Source of the DNA: Anoplolepis gracilipes | Taxonomy: Eukaryota; Arthropoda; Insecta; Hymenoptera; Formicidae | Direction: 5' to 3' | NCBI RefSeq assembly: GCF_047496725.1 | Contig: NC_132986.1 | Location: forward strand, 4,124,501 to 4,188,500 | Length of the DNA stretch: 64,000 nt | In this document: in pieces, positions 20,867 to 32,150 of the stretch | Numbering within the stretch: the stretch's first letter is position 1 | Layout of the letters: each line of letters starts with the position of its first letter | Program-made: the position numbers and the translations under genes | The notes under the pieces: model-generated | Seen by the model: the letters and a program-made list of their open reading frames with translations, nothing else | What the model was told of the DNA's origin: nothing | The model's database searches: none

Positions 20867-21286
20867 ATGGGTCGGTCACGTCGAGCAGGGCGTGCTCACC
20901 AATTGAAGCGCCTCATCCGGTCACTATACCAAGGCGGCTCCTACCTGACGGTCCGAACTGACGGTGCGTCGCCACCAGGTAGTCAGAGCCCAGCATCCGT
21001 CGGGTATTTCACTTACCCTCCACCGGGAACCCATACATCGGAGTCATCAACCCCTGACCAGCTACACGACGCCGTCACTCCACCGGCATCCAGTAGCGGG
21101 GTCGTCGCTTCCTCACATAGGCCCTTACCACCCATCGAATACCGTCCGTGGCCCTTGCCCCCACCGTTGATAGACTTCGGGATTACGCGACCGAGGATCA
21201 TTTCCTCCCAGGCTTTCTCCGGGCGAGTATGCATCTTGTCGTCCGCTGAAGCACCTATCAATTCGCCTCCCGATAACCGTCCATGA
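20867..21286 (+). CDS. LTR-encoded ORF, 139 aa (copy B)
   Basis: It is the same protein as in copies A and E. A 3-bp net change near residue 33 (TDGASPPG against TAASPPG) keeps the frame. It lies about 1.8 kb downstream of the promoter at 19003, with an upstream TTCTTAG acceptor-like sequence. The basic N-terminus and Pro/Ser-rich body are conserved. Confidence 0.58.
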   Translation: MGRSRRAGRAHQLKRLIRSLYQGGSYLTVRTDGASPPGSQSPASVGYFTYPPPGTHTSESSTPDQLHDAVTPPASSSGVVASSHRPLPPIEYRPWPLPPPLIDFGITRPRIISSQAFSGRVCILSSAEAPINSPPDNRP

Positions 21287-21560
21287 ATTAGTTGTCTAAT
21301 CGTCTTGAAAAATATAATATAACTGTACATATATGTTTAATATAAAATAATGATAAATACATGAAAATTAGTATACGTAAACAATCTGTACTCATTGTCT
21401 ACTCACTTCACATCCTCCCTATTATCCATTACGTCCCGACCTCTAGTTTCCGGTGCACCGCTACGCTGATCGTGACAGGTTTACCGCTCGGCCACCGCGA
21501 TCCGCGTACACCAACCACCGTAACCGCACCTCACTCGCGAACGCTCGAGGACGTGACAAC

Positions 21561-21585
21561 TGGTGACAAATTACGGGACGTAACA
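21561..21585 (+). repeat. duplicated LTR-end unit with altered PBS-like sequence
   Basis: LTR B reads ...GGACGTGACA, then AC, TGGTGACAAATTACGGGAC, GTAACA and the target duplication. The unit has the same build as the 26-bp PBS units beside LTR A (AC + TGG... + GTAACA), but the 18-mer after TGGTG differs. Confidence 0.6.
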
Positions 21586-21589
21586 ACCG

Positions 21590-21683
21590 CTACGCTGATC
21601 GTGACAGGTTTACCGCTCGGCCACCGCGATCCGCGTACACCAACCACCGCAATCGCACCTCGCTCGCGAGCCAGGACGTAACA
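21590..21683 (+). mobile_element. LTR copy E, terminal part
   Basis: It continues copy E after LTR B: CTACGCTGATCG... to GGACGTAACA at 21683. Following bases are GTAGTAAGG, which belong to the repeat that recurs inverted at 55.2 kb. GTAG is the predicted target duplication of E. Confidence 0.85.
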
Positions 21684-22252
21684 GTAGTAAGGGTATTTAA
21701 GGGTATTTGGAATCCTTAAGTCAAAAAATAAAAAATTAAAAAATGGCGGCTAAAATGTGTAAAATAGGCTAAAAAGCATGTCCTCGAAGGCAATTTATAA
21801 ATTTTTGTTAATTTTTTATTTATTTTGCAATAAATTTTGTTTTTTTATTGTTATTATAAAATACTATTGTTAATTGATCATAAGAAAAAAATTTGTTGGA
21901 ACTTATTAATTTACAAGTAGAATAGAATAAATAAAAAAAATTTCTAATATCGTATCCCCGATAAATCTTAAGTTATTCAATCATATAAGTAATTTGTTAA
22001 TTAACTTATGTTGGAAAAATAATATTTATAATTATACAGGAGTTTAATTATGACTTGACTAAATTTTATATGGAAAAGATAAATTGTTATTTGTAAATTT
22101 TTATAAATTTAAATCTAAAAGGTCGTTTTCAATAAGTTAATATATATGTGTAAATGGGTATACACAGAATTTTAATATTTATGTTCTAGTTCCTCAGGTC
22201 GTAATCAATTGGTGGACCAAATTTGGTCCCTTAATGCAAAATGATATAAGAG
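21684..22252 (+). repeat. AT-rich repeat S, inverted copy at 54640-55200
   Basis: This roughly 570-bp non-coding stretch matches the reverse complement of about 54640-55200 with scattered differences. Here it is cut on the left by LTR E and on the right by an LTR starting TGTGACGTC at 22253. The second copy continues past that point, so both cuts are insertions. It is probably part of a second-family LTR. Confidence 0.75.
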
Positions 22253-22788
22253 TGTGACGTCTCGCCAAAAATTTCAACTTAAAATTTTCAAAATATAAAC
22301 GTATCGCTAGAAATATGAACACAAGCTATGAGATATACGTATATCTCTCAAATTCGCGCAATAAAATATTTAATCGAGCAAAATATTATATAGCTATTAA
22401 ATTGGATATTGCTTGCTTACATAGTGTTAATAAAATAATACTGACAATTAGTAAAGGAAATCATATAAAATCAACCATTAGATTATTTTACCATTTGACT
22501 CTCTAAATAAGAATTGAAATTTTCTCTATTAAAATATATAGGAATATATGTTACTATAATATAAGAGTCGCTAAAATCTAATAAATAAAATAATACTTTA
22601 AAAATCATTATATTAGTATGTCAATACCAAATCGCTTTATCAATTATAAATTTTGCATTTTTTTAATTATCATAATGAAAAAAAATTAGAAAAAAAAGAA
22701 AAATTATTTAGTAAAATCTCAAGGGGAATGCACACATTATATATAAGAGGTTGAACAGGGTTTAAAAGGGTTGAGGCTAACCTAACCC
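22253..22788 (+). mobile_element. 5' end of an LTR (TGTGACGTCTCGCC...), second gypsy family
   Basis: The start resembles the LTR starts at 58482 and 61681 (TGTGACGTCCCGCC). It is AT-rich with no credible ORF. It stops where the poly(T) of NLTR-1 begins, so NLTR-1 is inserted in it or truncates it. The continuation may be the R-U5 sequence beginning at 51891 beyond the three non-LTR elements. Confidence 0.6.
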
Positions 22789-23197
22789 TTTTTTTTTTAC
22801 GTTGGGAAATGCTTTACGCATCCCTCTGGGAGCGGGGACTCCCAGAGGGTATGTGGGACTCACCCGACCAATTAGTTATGGTCAGGCATACCAACTAAAA
22901 CCCAACGGTGGTCCACGCTACGCTTATGGACGGGCCCCGGGGTCGATTTCGCATTCGATCGGGATCCGCCCCCCCGCTAAGTCCTCCGTCCTTTAGCCCC
23001 GTTAAGGATCGAAGGAGAGAGGACCCTTCTTCCGCGCGGGCGGCATCGGGCGTCCGAAGACGCCCGGTGCCGTACCAATGGCGACGTTGCGGGACCACCA
23101 CGCAACGTCTCCTCTTCGCTGGGTCGCGGTGCAATGGGGTGCAGGTGTCCGCCGCACCTGCACCCCCGCGACCCTGGAGAAGGGACACCTAGGGGGG
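22789..23197 (-). other. NLTR-1 3' UTR and poly(A) tail
   Basis: The poly(A) tail is the T run at 22789-22798. A strong hairpin follows at 22822-22849, with an 11-bp stem CCCTCTGGGAG/CTCCCAGAGGG. NLTR-2 and NLTR-3 carry a hairpin at the same place. The remaining GC-rich part up to the ORF2 end shows no gene. Confidence 0.75.
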
Positions 23198-25949
23198 TTA
23201 GAGAATGCGGGCGTTATACGGTCGCTCCCCCCTCCTTCTCCGAGAGAGAGGGACATTGGGATTCGTTTTTCTCTCTCTTTCGGCCGTCTCCTTCTGGGAC
23301 ATAACGTCCCCACAGAAGGAGGCGGCCGCCCTCCACTGGTCTTCCCCATCTACCATGGCTCGCACTATGGCAGATAGGGAGACCTCTTCCCCTATGACGC
23401 CCTGGAGGGCACGGCGTTGCTCCTCCCACGCCTGGCACTCGGCCAGGGTGTTGTTCAGCCGTGTCCACCGGGGCGTCACAATGGTGACACGCGGTCGATC
23501 GATCCCTTTCTATTCGGTGCAAGTACTCCCCAAAGCAACCATGCTCGGTGAGCACTTGCACCGTCCTAAAATCGAGGGCGCCGTGTTGCCGGTCCACCCA
23601 GTCCATGAAGACTAAGCGGATAGTCTCGACGGCGCGTAGGCCTGTCCTAACATCGGACAGGCCTTTTTCCCATTTTAAAAGTTTGCGCCGCCTAGTCTGG
23701 AGCCTCGCTACGATCTTTGGTGGCAGGGGTCCTGACACCTCAGGGTTCGGGTCCTCCCGACAGGCCACACGTATCCGATACATTTCGGCATACGCGCCCG
23801 CCGTGAGGACCCAAGGCATAACCTTTGCCACTAGGCACGCCGCCTCGAAAGCGACGGTTCGATACCCCCGTATGACACGGATGGCCAGGCGCCTCTGCAT
23901 GCCCCGAAGGGTCTGTAAGTTTTTGCGCCTGACCATCTCGTTGTGCCACACGGAGGCTCCGTATAATGCTACGGATTGGACCGCCGTCATATAAAGGCGA
24001 CAAACCCCATCTCCCGGCCCCCCGAGGTTGGCCATGAGTTTGCCCAAACTGGCAGACGCTGCTCGCACTCGAGGAGCCAGTTTCTCCATGTGAGGCTCGA
24101 AGCTCCACCGGCTGTTGAGGACGAGGCCCAGGTATTTCATCTGGGTCCCGACCTCGACCACGACGCCCTCGATCTCTATGTGGGCTTTATCCCAAAGTGA
24201 CCCTCTCTTCCCTTAGGGAGGGGAATAGATCGCCTCCGTTTTTTTTAGGGCCACCTCAAGACTCATCTTCCTTATACGACCGACCACGTGCCCCGTTCCT
24301 ATCCTAGCGAGGCGGATGGTGCTGATCCAGTCCTCCTCCCAAGACAGGACCAGTGTTTCGTCTGCGTAGCACACCAGTTCCTGTCCCGGGAGCAAGGCCT
24401 CTCTCAGGACCCAGTCATACTCTAGGTTCCACAGGAGTGGTCCTAAGACCCCTGCGTAACCCCACGGTGGACCTCCCTCCTGATGACTTTTTGGTACTGC
24501 CCCCGGTTCACAATTTTCCTGTTCCTGAAGTAGTTCTCTATTACTTCTTGTATGTACGCGGGAACCCTGTGATATTTCAGGGCCCCGCGTATCCCTTCCC
24601 AGGGGAGGATGTTGAAAGCGTTGGCGATGTCCAAGGACACCGCCACTGCCATTCTCCCCGTGGTCATGGCTTGTTCCATGAGGGACCTCACACGCATAAT
24701 TGTGTCAATTGTGGATAGACCCTCACGGAACCCAAATTGGCTTTTTGCTAAATCAGGACCACTCCGGGACAGATGCCTCCTCAGGCGGGCTATGATTCTT
24801 TCAAACAGTTTGCCCGCCTCGTCGAGAACGCAGATGGGGCGGTACCATGAGGGAGCTCCCGCCGGTTTACTTTCTTTGGGGAGCACCACCATCCAAGCAC
24901 TCTTCCAGTGGTCGGGGAATTTCCCCGACCTGAAGCACACATTAAATAAACTTATTAGCATTCTTATGGTGACCTCTGCGGTCAAGGCCAGGACTTTTGC
25001 AGGATCCCATCTGGCCCAGGGGCCGTTTTTTTGCCCCGGATCTCCCGTGTTAGCTCGTCCTCTGTGACCCCCAGGTCCTCTGTCCAAGGGGCGCGGTCGA
25101 TTTCCCGATATCGGAAGATATCATCGATATGACCCGCGCTCCTCGGGAAGAGGGTTGTGATACTACTTTTCCAACACCTATGGGTCCATTTCCTCGGTGA
25201 TCGGTGGGCCACCCGCACTGAGTTTCTTTCTTACAATCTTGTACAAGCGTCCCCACGGATCACCGTCCACCGATTGGACGAGCTCCTCCCAAGCCCTGAC
25301 CTTGGCCGATTTAATGGCCCGCTTCAGGGTCTTTTTAGCATTATGATATGCCTCCCGCAGCGGAGCCGCCGCTAGGGCTCCGTCCCATCTCCTCATCTGT
25401 CGTGTGTACCGGCGGCGTTCCCTGTTGCAAGCTGTGCGAAGCTCAGCCAGCTCAGAAGACCACCAGTACACACACTTCTTTGGGGGAGCGATCCTCCTCC
25501 GGGGCATCGACGCATCGCATATTTTCGTTAGTATCTCCCGGAGTAGGGCCGCCCCTTCATTTGCATTTGTGACGGGTCGGGCCATCTCCCCCGTCGCTAA
25601 TTTGGCGACAGCGGCAACCATTAAAAGGTCACTCTAATTTTTTCATGCTCCATCCTTTAGGTGGGGGTGTACCCCTCCTTCCAGTGGGTCTCTCCAGCAT
25701 GGCATTCATGGAGGGGTCGGAGACGCAGAACCTAATATATCGATGGTCCGACATTGTCTCCGACCAATCCACAACGTGCCACCCGGAGACTATGTGCGCG
25801 ACCCGGGGGCATCTGATTGTAATGTCAATGATTGATCTCCCGTTGTCGCAAACGCATGTGAGGACCCGACCTTTGTTTAGAATGACCAGGCCGAGCTCCT
25901 CGGCCCATTCCTCAAGAGTCTCGCCTCTCGCGTCTGTCCTCGAGGAGCC
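23198..25949 (-). pseudogene. NLTR-1 ORF2, C-terminal two thirds (EN end, RT, C-terminal knuckle), broken
   Basis: Fragments in different frames together resemble R1-clade ORF2. The endonuclease end lies near 25949-25629 (SDHRYIRF), a pre-RT region at 25621-25178, RT at 25087-24443 (YRPICVLDEAGKLFERI, FGFREGLSTIDT, VSLDIANAFNILPW, HRGVTQGS), the catalytic box at 24395-24213, thumb and C-terminus at 24161-23214, and the tail with the Cys-His region at 23479-23198. The catalytic box reads CYADE where YADD is expected. At least four frameshifts or stops separate the pieces. Confidence 0.88.
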
Positions 25950-26292
25950 TGTTACGTCCTGGCTCGCGAGCGAGGTGCGGTTGCGGTGATTGGTGTACGC
26001 GGATCGCGGTGGCCGAGCGGTAAACCTGTCACGATCAGCATAGCGGTGCACCGGAAGCTAGAAGTCGGGACGTAATGGATAATGGGGAAAATGTGAAGTG
26101 AGTAGACAATAAGTACAGATTGTTTACGTATACTAATTTTTATGTATTTATCATTATTTTATACTAAACATATATGTACAGTTATATTATATTTTACAAG
26201 ACGATTAGACAACTAAATCACGGACGGGTATCGGGAGGCGAATTGATAGGTGCTTCAGCGGCCGGCAGGATGCATACTCGCCCGAAGAAAGG

Positions 26293-26634
26293 CTAGGAGG
26301 AAATGATCCTCGGTTGCGTATTCCCGAAGTCTATCAACGGCGGGGGCACGAGCCACGGACGGTATTCGATAGACGGTAAGGGCCTATGTGAGGAAGCGAC
26401 GGCCCCGCTACTGGATGCCGGTGGAGTGACAGCGTCGTGTAACGGGCCAGGAGTTGACGACTCCGATGTATGGTTTCTCGATGGAGAGTATGTGAAGTAC
26501 CCGACGGATGCTGGGCTCTGACTATCTGGTAGAGACGCAGCCGTTCGGACCGTCAGATAGGAGCCGCCTTGGTATAGTGACCGGATGAGGCGCTTCAATT
26601 GATGAGCACGCCCTGCTCGACGTGACCGACCCAT
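26293..26634 (-). pseudogene. LTR-encoded ORF in copy C, truncated at 113 codons
   Basis: It matches copies A, B and E to residue 113, where CAG has become TAG, losing the last 25 residues. Upstream sequence and start codon are kept. This is the only broken copy among the four visible. Confidence 0.6.
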
Positions 26635-26884
26635 GACGCAGCTAAGGAGGTAAGCGAAATTATAATCAACGCCATAGTTGAATACGCGGAGGGGTATAGG
26701 CAGGGGTTAGCAATAGTAACGCGAGTGATGAAAAAGGAAAAAGAAAGAAAAAAAAAAGGAAAAACATTTACGCGTTAAAGTAAATTGCTAAATGAGTTGA
26801 CCTTATCGGACGAGTTGCGGGGACAGGGTGAGCCTTAATGAGTTTATTTTAATATTTATTTTATATTTCAGACCAAGAAGAGCG

Positions 26885-27200
26885 ATCGGAGGAATTGTGA
26901 GAAACGCCCTGAGAAAGGCGCGGTTCGTGGACTGAGAGGAGGCAGATCGCCCTGAGCAAGGCGCGCTGCACTCTAGGAGGCGGAATGCCCTTAAAGAGGC
27001 GCTCCTCAGAGATAAGAGTCGTTCGCCCTGAGAGAGGCGTGCGACGTAGATAGAGGTAGTCGGGCCCTGAAGGAGGCTCACTACGAGGCATGAAGGCAGA
27101 GCCGCCTTGAAGGAGGCGCACTGCTAGAAGGGACGTAGAGTCGCCCTGAAAGAGGCGCACTACGTAGGAAGGATGTAGATCGCCCTGAAGGAGGCGCCCT
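26885..27200 (-). repeat. 39-bp minisatellite of LTR C
   Basis: It has the same build as in copy E, about eight units. A sense frame is open at 27160-26861 (99 codons). Confidence 0.75.
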
Positions 27201-28622
27201 ACGGTGTAGGTAAGGATGGTTATCGCTCTCTGTCTAATGACACTCCCTATGAAGACGTCCGAATAAAATATTTATCTCTTCAATTATAAGTTACAGACAT
27301 CTAAGGCTCTGGGTATGTCAAGGCGGACGTCGCGGACCTTGCCACTGGTGAGCGGATAAGGAAAAAAAAAAGAAAAAAAAAAATAAAAGAAAAAGCTATA
27401 AGAAGTACAAGAACGCTTTGGAGGAGGCGCGCGTCGCCGCAGGATAAAAGAGAGAGCCCGACGTAGACGTGAAGGAAGGATGACCTCGTCAGATAAGTAG
27501 CACTAATTTGCCCGATAATTTTAATATTAAAATTAGAATAGAAAGCTTGTCTTTATATTTACAGGTGTGGACGCGAGAGATTAACGGCGAGAAGATTTGA
27601 CACCGAAAAGATGACCGACGCCCGAAATGGACAAGGGCCGCAAGCTGACACAAGTATGTATATTTCGAGTAAATTACACGTAAACAATATGATTAATGAT
27701 TACACGAATATATCTTAATAATAACAACAACGTACTCACTTCACTAAATTATTATGCGTTACAGAAACCACTGGGGAACACACTGTCACCCGGGTGTACA
27801 CGAGAATGTGGATCTACAATATTATTAGTATTACAGCATTAGTTAATAAAACTTTCCTTTGACTATAATTTCACGCACGGACAGGTTTCGGATGCTTAAA
27901 CGATATTATAGATAGGCGGCATTAATAATAATCTGCTTGCCTGGAGAAGAAAAGATATAACGCTTATATTGTTGATAGAGATAATTTACTGCGAATGAAA
28001 ATTAAGATAAAACGTCTTTGAAAGTGATAGATAGAATTCGATATGTATTGTGAGCGCCGTAAAAATCGAAAAAAAGAAGGTAAGTATAATAGTGACAGTA
28101 GAAACAATTAATCAAGAATAAATTTATACGACAGTAAACGCAAGAAACTAAAAGCTAATTAATAGTATTTGCGATATGCTAGTCTCGAAGTCTCTTTGAG
28201 TTAATGATTTTGTGTGAATAGTACCGAGTAATGAAGTAAAAAACACAGATTCGAAGATATAATATTAATTACACTGTGTGAAAATTTGCAAGAGCGTATG
28301 AATGATCGAATGCTATAAAGATAACCGATTATTAAATCGTATGAATGACTGTCTGTACGTACAATGAATTTATTGAGTACTGTATGAATCGAGTATGAAT
28401 ACTGGGTAAACTATTTAATTGATCGAATATTGATTGCTGATCGAATACTGACTATGCGAAAACTGAATTGTCAGAACGAACCGTACAACTGATTTTACTG
28501 TCGGGGCGAAAGCCGAATACTCAATATGATCTGAACTGTCTGGGCGAGAACTGAATACTCTAATGATCTAAACTGTCTGGGCGAGAACTGAATACTCTAA
28601 TGTTAAGCGCACGGTGCTCCCG

Positions 28623-28630
28623 TTTATATA
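28623..28630 (-). promoter_or_regulatory. TATA box of LTR C
   Basis: TATATAAA is in the same GC-rich frame as in copies A and B. The R region here carries an extra tandem copy of the TATTCAGTTCTCGCCCAGAC segment. Confidence 0.6.
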
Positions 28631-31629
28631 CCCGTGGTCGCTGAGGGCTCCCACCTTCTGAATTGTAGCGCGCGACACGTGGTCCGATCCTGGCCACGCT
28701 TGTTTGTCACGGGTATCACGCGCCGGGCAATAGTAAGCGGTCACGGTGTTTGTCCGAAATTTTCACGTGATCCGGCGGTTCCTGAATGTTCTAGAAGCTT
28801 CAGGACTAGCATTATAATATAATATTTATAACGTTATTTCTAGATATATCGCAATTATTACTAGCGTTACGATAACTTATCTGATTAATTACTTATCGCC
28901 GCATTGTATTATAGCGTTGTACTTAAATAATCGTAGAGATATGATACATTTCGCTAATTAACTTATTAATTAACAATTATCTATGATGTCGCATAACGTT
29001 ATTCGGGAATTACAAGGTCTAAATCAGTCTACAGACGTTAAACTCGCTATTATATAACTATATGTATGTATATTATTATAACTAGTAGTAATAAGTAATA
29101 ATGGTATAAATGCACATGTAATATGCCGTGATATATTTACAATGAATGGATGAGGAGTGTGTAAGTGTGTATAAATGCATTAATTTAAGACAAGTTTATA
29201 TTGTGAGAGATTTAGTGTGTAATTTAAATAATGCGCATGGAATATGTATGAATTAGCTATAAGATCCGAAACTATTGTGTTACCATGTATATGATACATT
29301 GATTATGCATATGTTAATATATAAATATGCCTGTAATAAGTTTATAATAGGTTTATTGAGAGTGCTTCGTTTGTGCGTTCTAATGCGTCACTATGTATAT
29401 AAATTATTTATAGAGTGTATGTATTTGCGTGTTACTGGGTGGATAATATGTCTATAATAGTCAGATACTGATTAAACATTGTGTAGATGATAAGTTTATA
29501 ACGCGCGTACTTTTGTATCACCGGGTATATTAAGTAACTATTGTTATATAATTTTACGGTGTGTTTATTAAGGAGTGTGTATCTATGTAATTATTTCTGG
29601 GTGTTCATTATGCGTTTATACTTGGTTTATGTAGGGTATGATGTGTGTATTATTGTACCACCGTATATATAGGTATGGTCATTTTGTTTATTATGCATAT
29701 GTATATTGTAATTATCATTCATCCTTAATAAAATGATAAAGAATTTTTGGGAATATTATCACGTTCAAGTTATTTCAGACACCTTGTATAAGTAAGAGTT
29801 AATTAAGTAATTGTATATATTTGAGTGTGACTATCTAACTTTCGTTATCTTCCAGAGCTTTATTCGTTTTAAACTCTTTATGGGATATTTATATTGTTTT
29901 CACTATAATATGTATATATATATATATATATGTATCATGAGTGGTTCATTTTAATTATTATTGGTTTTAATTGATCACTTAAATATTATATGAGCCTCGA
30001 GGAGTTCTTGTCAGGTCATTATAATTTGCCTTTAAAACATCTGTGGATTATGATTTCTGCAGCGAGTCGCATATATATATATATATGTATATGTGCATGC
30101 ACCGAGTTATCTCCATGGTTGATATATGAAATAATTATAAATGATAACTGGCCGGATTTTTATTGGCAAATTGTATTCATGGTAGGGAATTATTATGCAG
30201 ATGATGGGTTTGATCGAATTTTTTATTGTTGTTAAAATTTGAAATTACTGAAATCACTGCGCTGCGGTGGAGTATGAGTAAAATTGACAAGTTATTATAT
30301 TTGGGTGACAGAATCATTAGACATATACGTTATTGTGGTATTAATTCGGCTTTGGGATATAAAACTGCATTTAATAGTGAAGGCATAATTATATATTGGA
30401 GGTGCGGATTAAAATAAATGAATTATTAAAGTTGAAAATATGAGGTGTTCCTGGAGTAAAATGGGTCTATAACAATGTGCGCTTAACTTTTTATGGCGGG
30501 GCTGTAGCCCTATAAGTTGCTACCTTTTCTTGTTCCTTATGAATCAAGGCGCCAGGAAATAATTAATTACGGTCACTGGACGGGTTTTTTATGTGATGTT
30601 TAAACCGTTAAAAATTGGTGCTTTTTGATGTTGCGACAACTTTTGATATATTGAGAAAAGTGATTTAGACTGTGCATAGGAAGTTGCAATTGCACATACG
30701 AGTTACTTGGCTTGCTCAGTTTTAATAATTAATTAAAGTTCATATATAGGGTGTCCCAAAAGTACCGATCGGAGTTTATTATATGAAGCTTATGGAATTT
30801 AACTAAATGAATCGGGTGGTTGTTAAACACTATTTTATACTAATGTTTGGATAATATAACAATGTTAATTTATATACCGGGTGTCAATTTATTAAGGTGA
30901 ACATGTGTCGGGAGTTGTATTTCCGCTTATTCGCAGTTATGATCTCTTTCTTTGCGTGATTTTAGCTTGTTATATAGATTTACTTTATATTTTTGTTATA
31001 CCGGGTGGTAGTTAATTCTCGATGCGTGTGTCTATGGTGATGTGTACGTGTATGTTTGTGTTTAGTAAGAGTGATGACGACGAGGTAGAGTGAACATTGA
31101 TTTATATTATTGTTATTACTTAATTTACGTTATTCTATTGACGCGTACTTAATATTATGTTTCCTTTTTATTTTTCAGGTATTGCAACTAGAGTGACAAA
31201 ACTAAATGGGTAATTATAATAAAATTAAGATGTTCGACCGACTTGGTGGGTCGTTTCTTTTCCCTTTTTCAGGTGCTGAGGAGGCGGACCAGAAGATGAT
31301 ATACCGGGTGGCCGGAAAATAGGTAAGAATTTTCATTGGACAACTAATTAATTATTTTCCTTCATTTTTAGGTAGGTGATAGGGGAGAACTCAGTGATGG
31401 GGATAAAACAAGAAAAAGAAAAAAAAAAAAGATGTTCTAGCCGGAAACATAATAAAAGGTATTTATCGGCTTAATCTATTTTTGATAATAACTATATGTA
31501 TATATATAAAAAGAAAAAGAAAATAAAAAAATTTTATAGGTGCTTAACGCTTACTATGTCTACTTTAACAGGTGACGTATGGAGTCAACAGACGGCGACT
31601 GGTGTCAAGCGGAGGCGCTGGACATGACA

Positions 31630-31888
31630 GGGGGCATAACAACTAACTATTGTTGTGGACCCCCACTGCAACATATCCATCCCTCTTTCCAATACATTTG
31701 AGAAGGGGGTGTTTCTGTTGCAGCACCGACCCCGATTGCCGCCGTGCCTCTTGCATCCCCCAGCCACGTAGCTTTGCTGGGATCTTGTAGGGCTCAGCAA
31801 CAATGGTCAGTCCGATGTTTCGCTCAGCCAGGCTCTGATAAAAGAGATTCTATGCCTGACTGGCGTAGTTTAGGTTAGCTTGGAGGAA
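31630..31888 (-). pseudogene. NLTR-1 ORF2, N-terminal endonuclease fragment
   Basis: Reading from 31888 gives FLQANLNYAS, then a stop, then SLAERNIGLTIVAEPYKIPA and DGYVAVGV. This is the start of an apurinic-type endonuclease with the catalytic Glu in AEPY. It joins functionally to 25949 across LTR C, with a gap. Confidence 0.8.
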
Positions 31889-32150
31889 CCTGACCGCTAT
31901 TTATTTTGGGTGATCAAACTTCTCCGGCTCTGCCTCCATCTGCGTACCCTCCCCATCATCTTTCAGCAGGGGGGTATCCTCGGGCTTTTTTTTTCAGAGC
32001 CTTTCCTTGGTATCCTCTGCTCGAGGGGTTCCGTCTCCATCATCCCTCCGGTTTGCGTCGAGAGGAGTGGAGTTTTCTCTTTCCTCCTATTTTCATTATT
32101 GGGGGTAAGCTGTGTTGTAGCAGCCCCCCTTTCTTTTTCTTAGGTGCTTT
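31889..32150 (-). other. NLTR-1 ORF1/ORF2 boundary region, decayed
   Basis: This holds remnants of the ORF1 end and ORF2 start. No frame is convincing across it. Confidence 0.4.

Larger units (their letters stand above)
15966..21585 (+). mobile_element. LTR copy B: 5.62-kb solo LTR
   Basis: It starts TGTCACGTCC and ends GGACGTAACA, and is flanked by ACCG on both sides. No internal gypsy genes are present, so it is a solo LTR left by recombination between two LTRs. It is inverted relative to copy A. U3 is 15966 to about 19031 and R-U5 about 19032-21585. It carries the full-length ORF at 20867, TATA at 19003, and a 39-bp array reduced by two units. Stretches without ORFs (16000-18900, 19050-20350) are AT-rich LTR sequence shared with copies A and C. 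Confidence 0.9.
25950..31629 (-). mobile_element. LTR copy C: 5.68-kb solo LTR inside NLTR-1
   Basis: Plus-strand ends are TGTTACGTCC at 25950 and GGACATGACA at 31629, the orientation of copy A. It sits in the endonuclease domain of NLTR-1. The flanks (AGCC left, GGGG right) are not a duplication, and about 40 endonuclease codons are missing at the junction, so insertion or later recombination deleted target DNA. It has the promoter at 28623, the 39-bp array at 26885-27200 and a truncated LTR ORF. ORF-free stretches are AT-rich LTR sequence shared with A and B. Confidence 0.88.

Noticed and set aside
8663..21585. A DNA transposon or foldback element with TGTTACGTCC/GGACGTGACA inverted ends
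   Set aside because: The PBS, gag junction and 4-bp duplication of LTR B identify the ends as LTR termini; the inverted arrangement comes from nested insertions.
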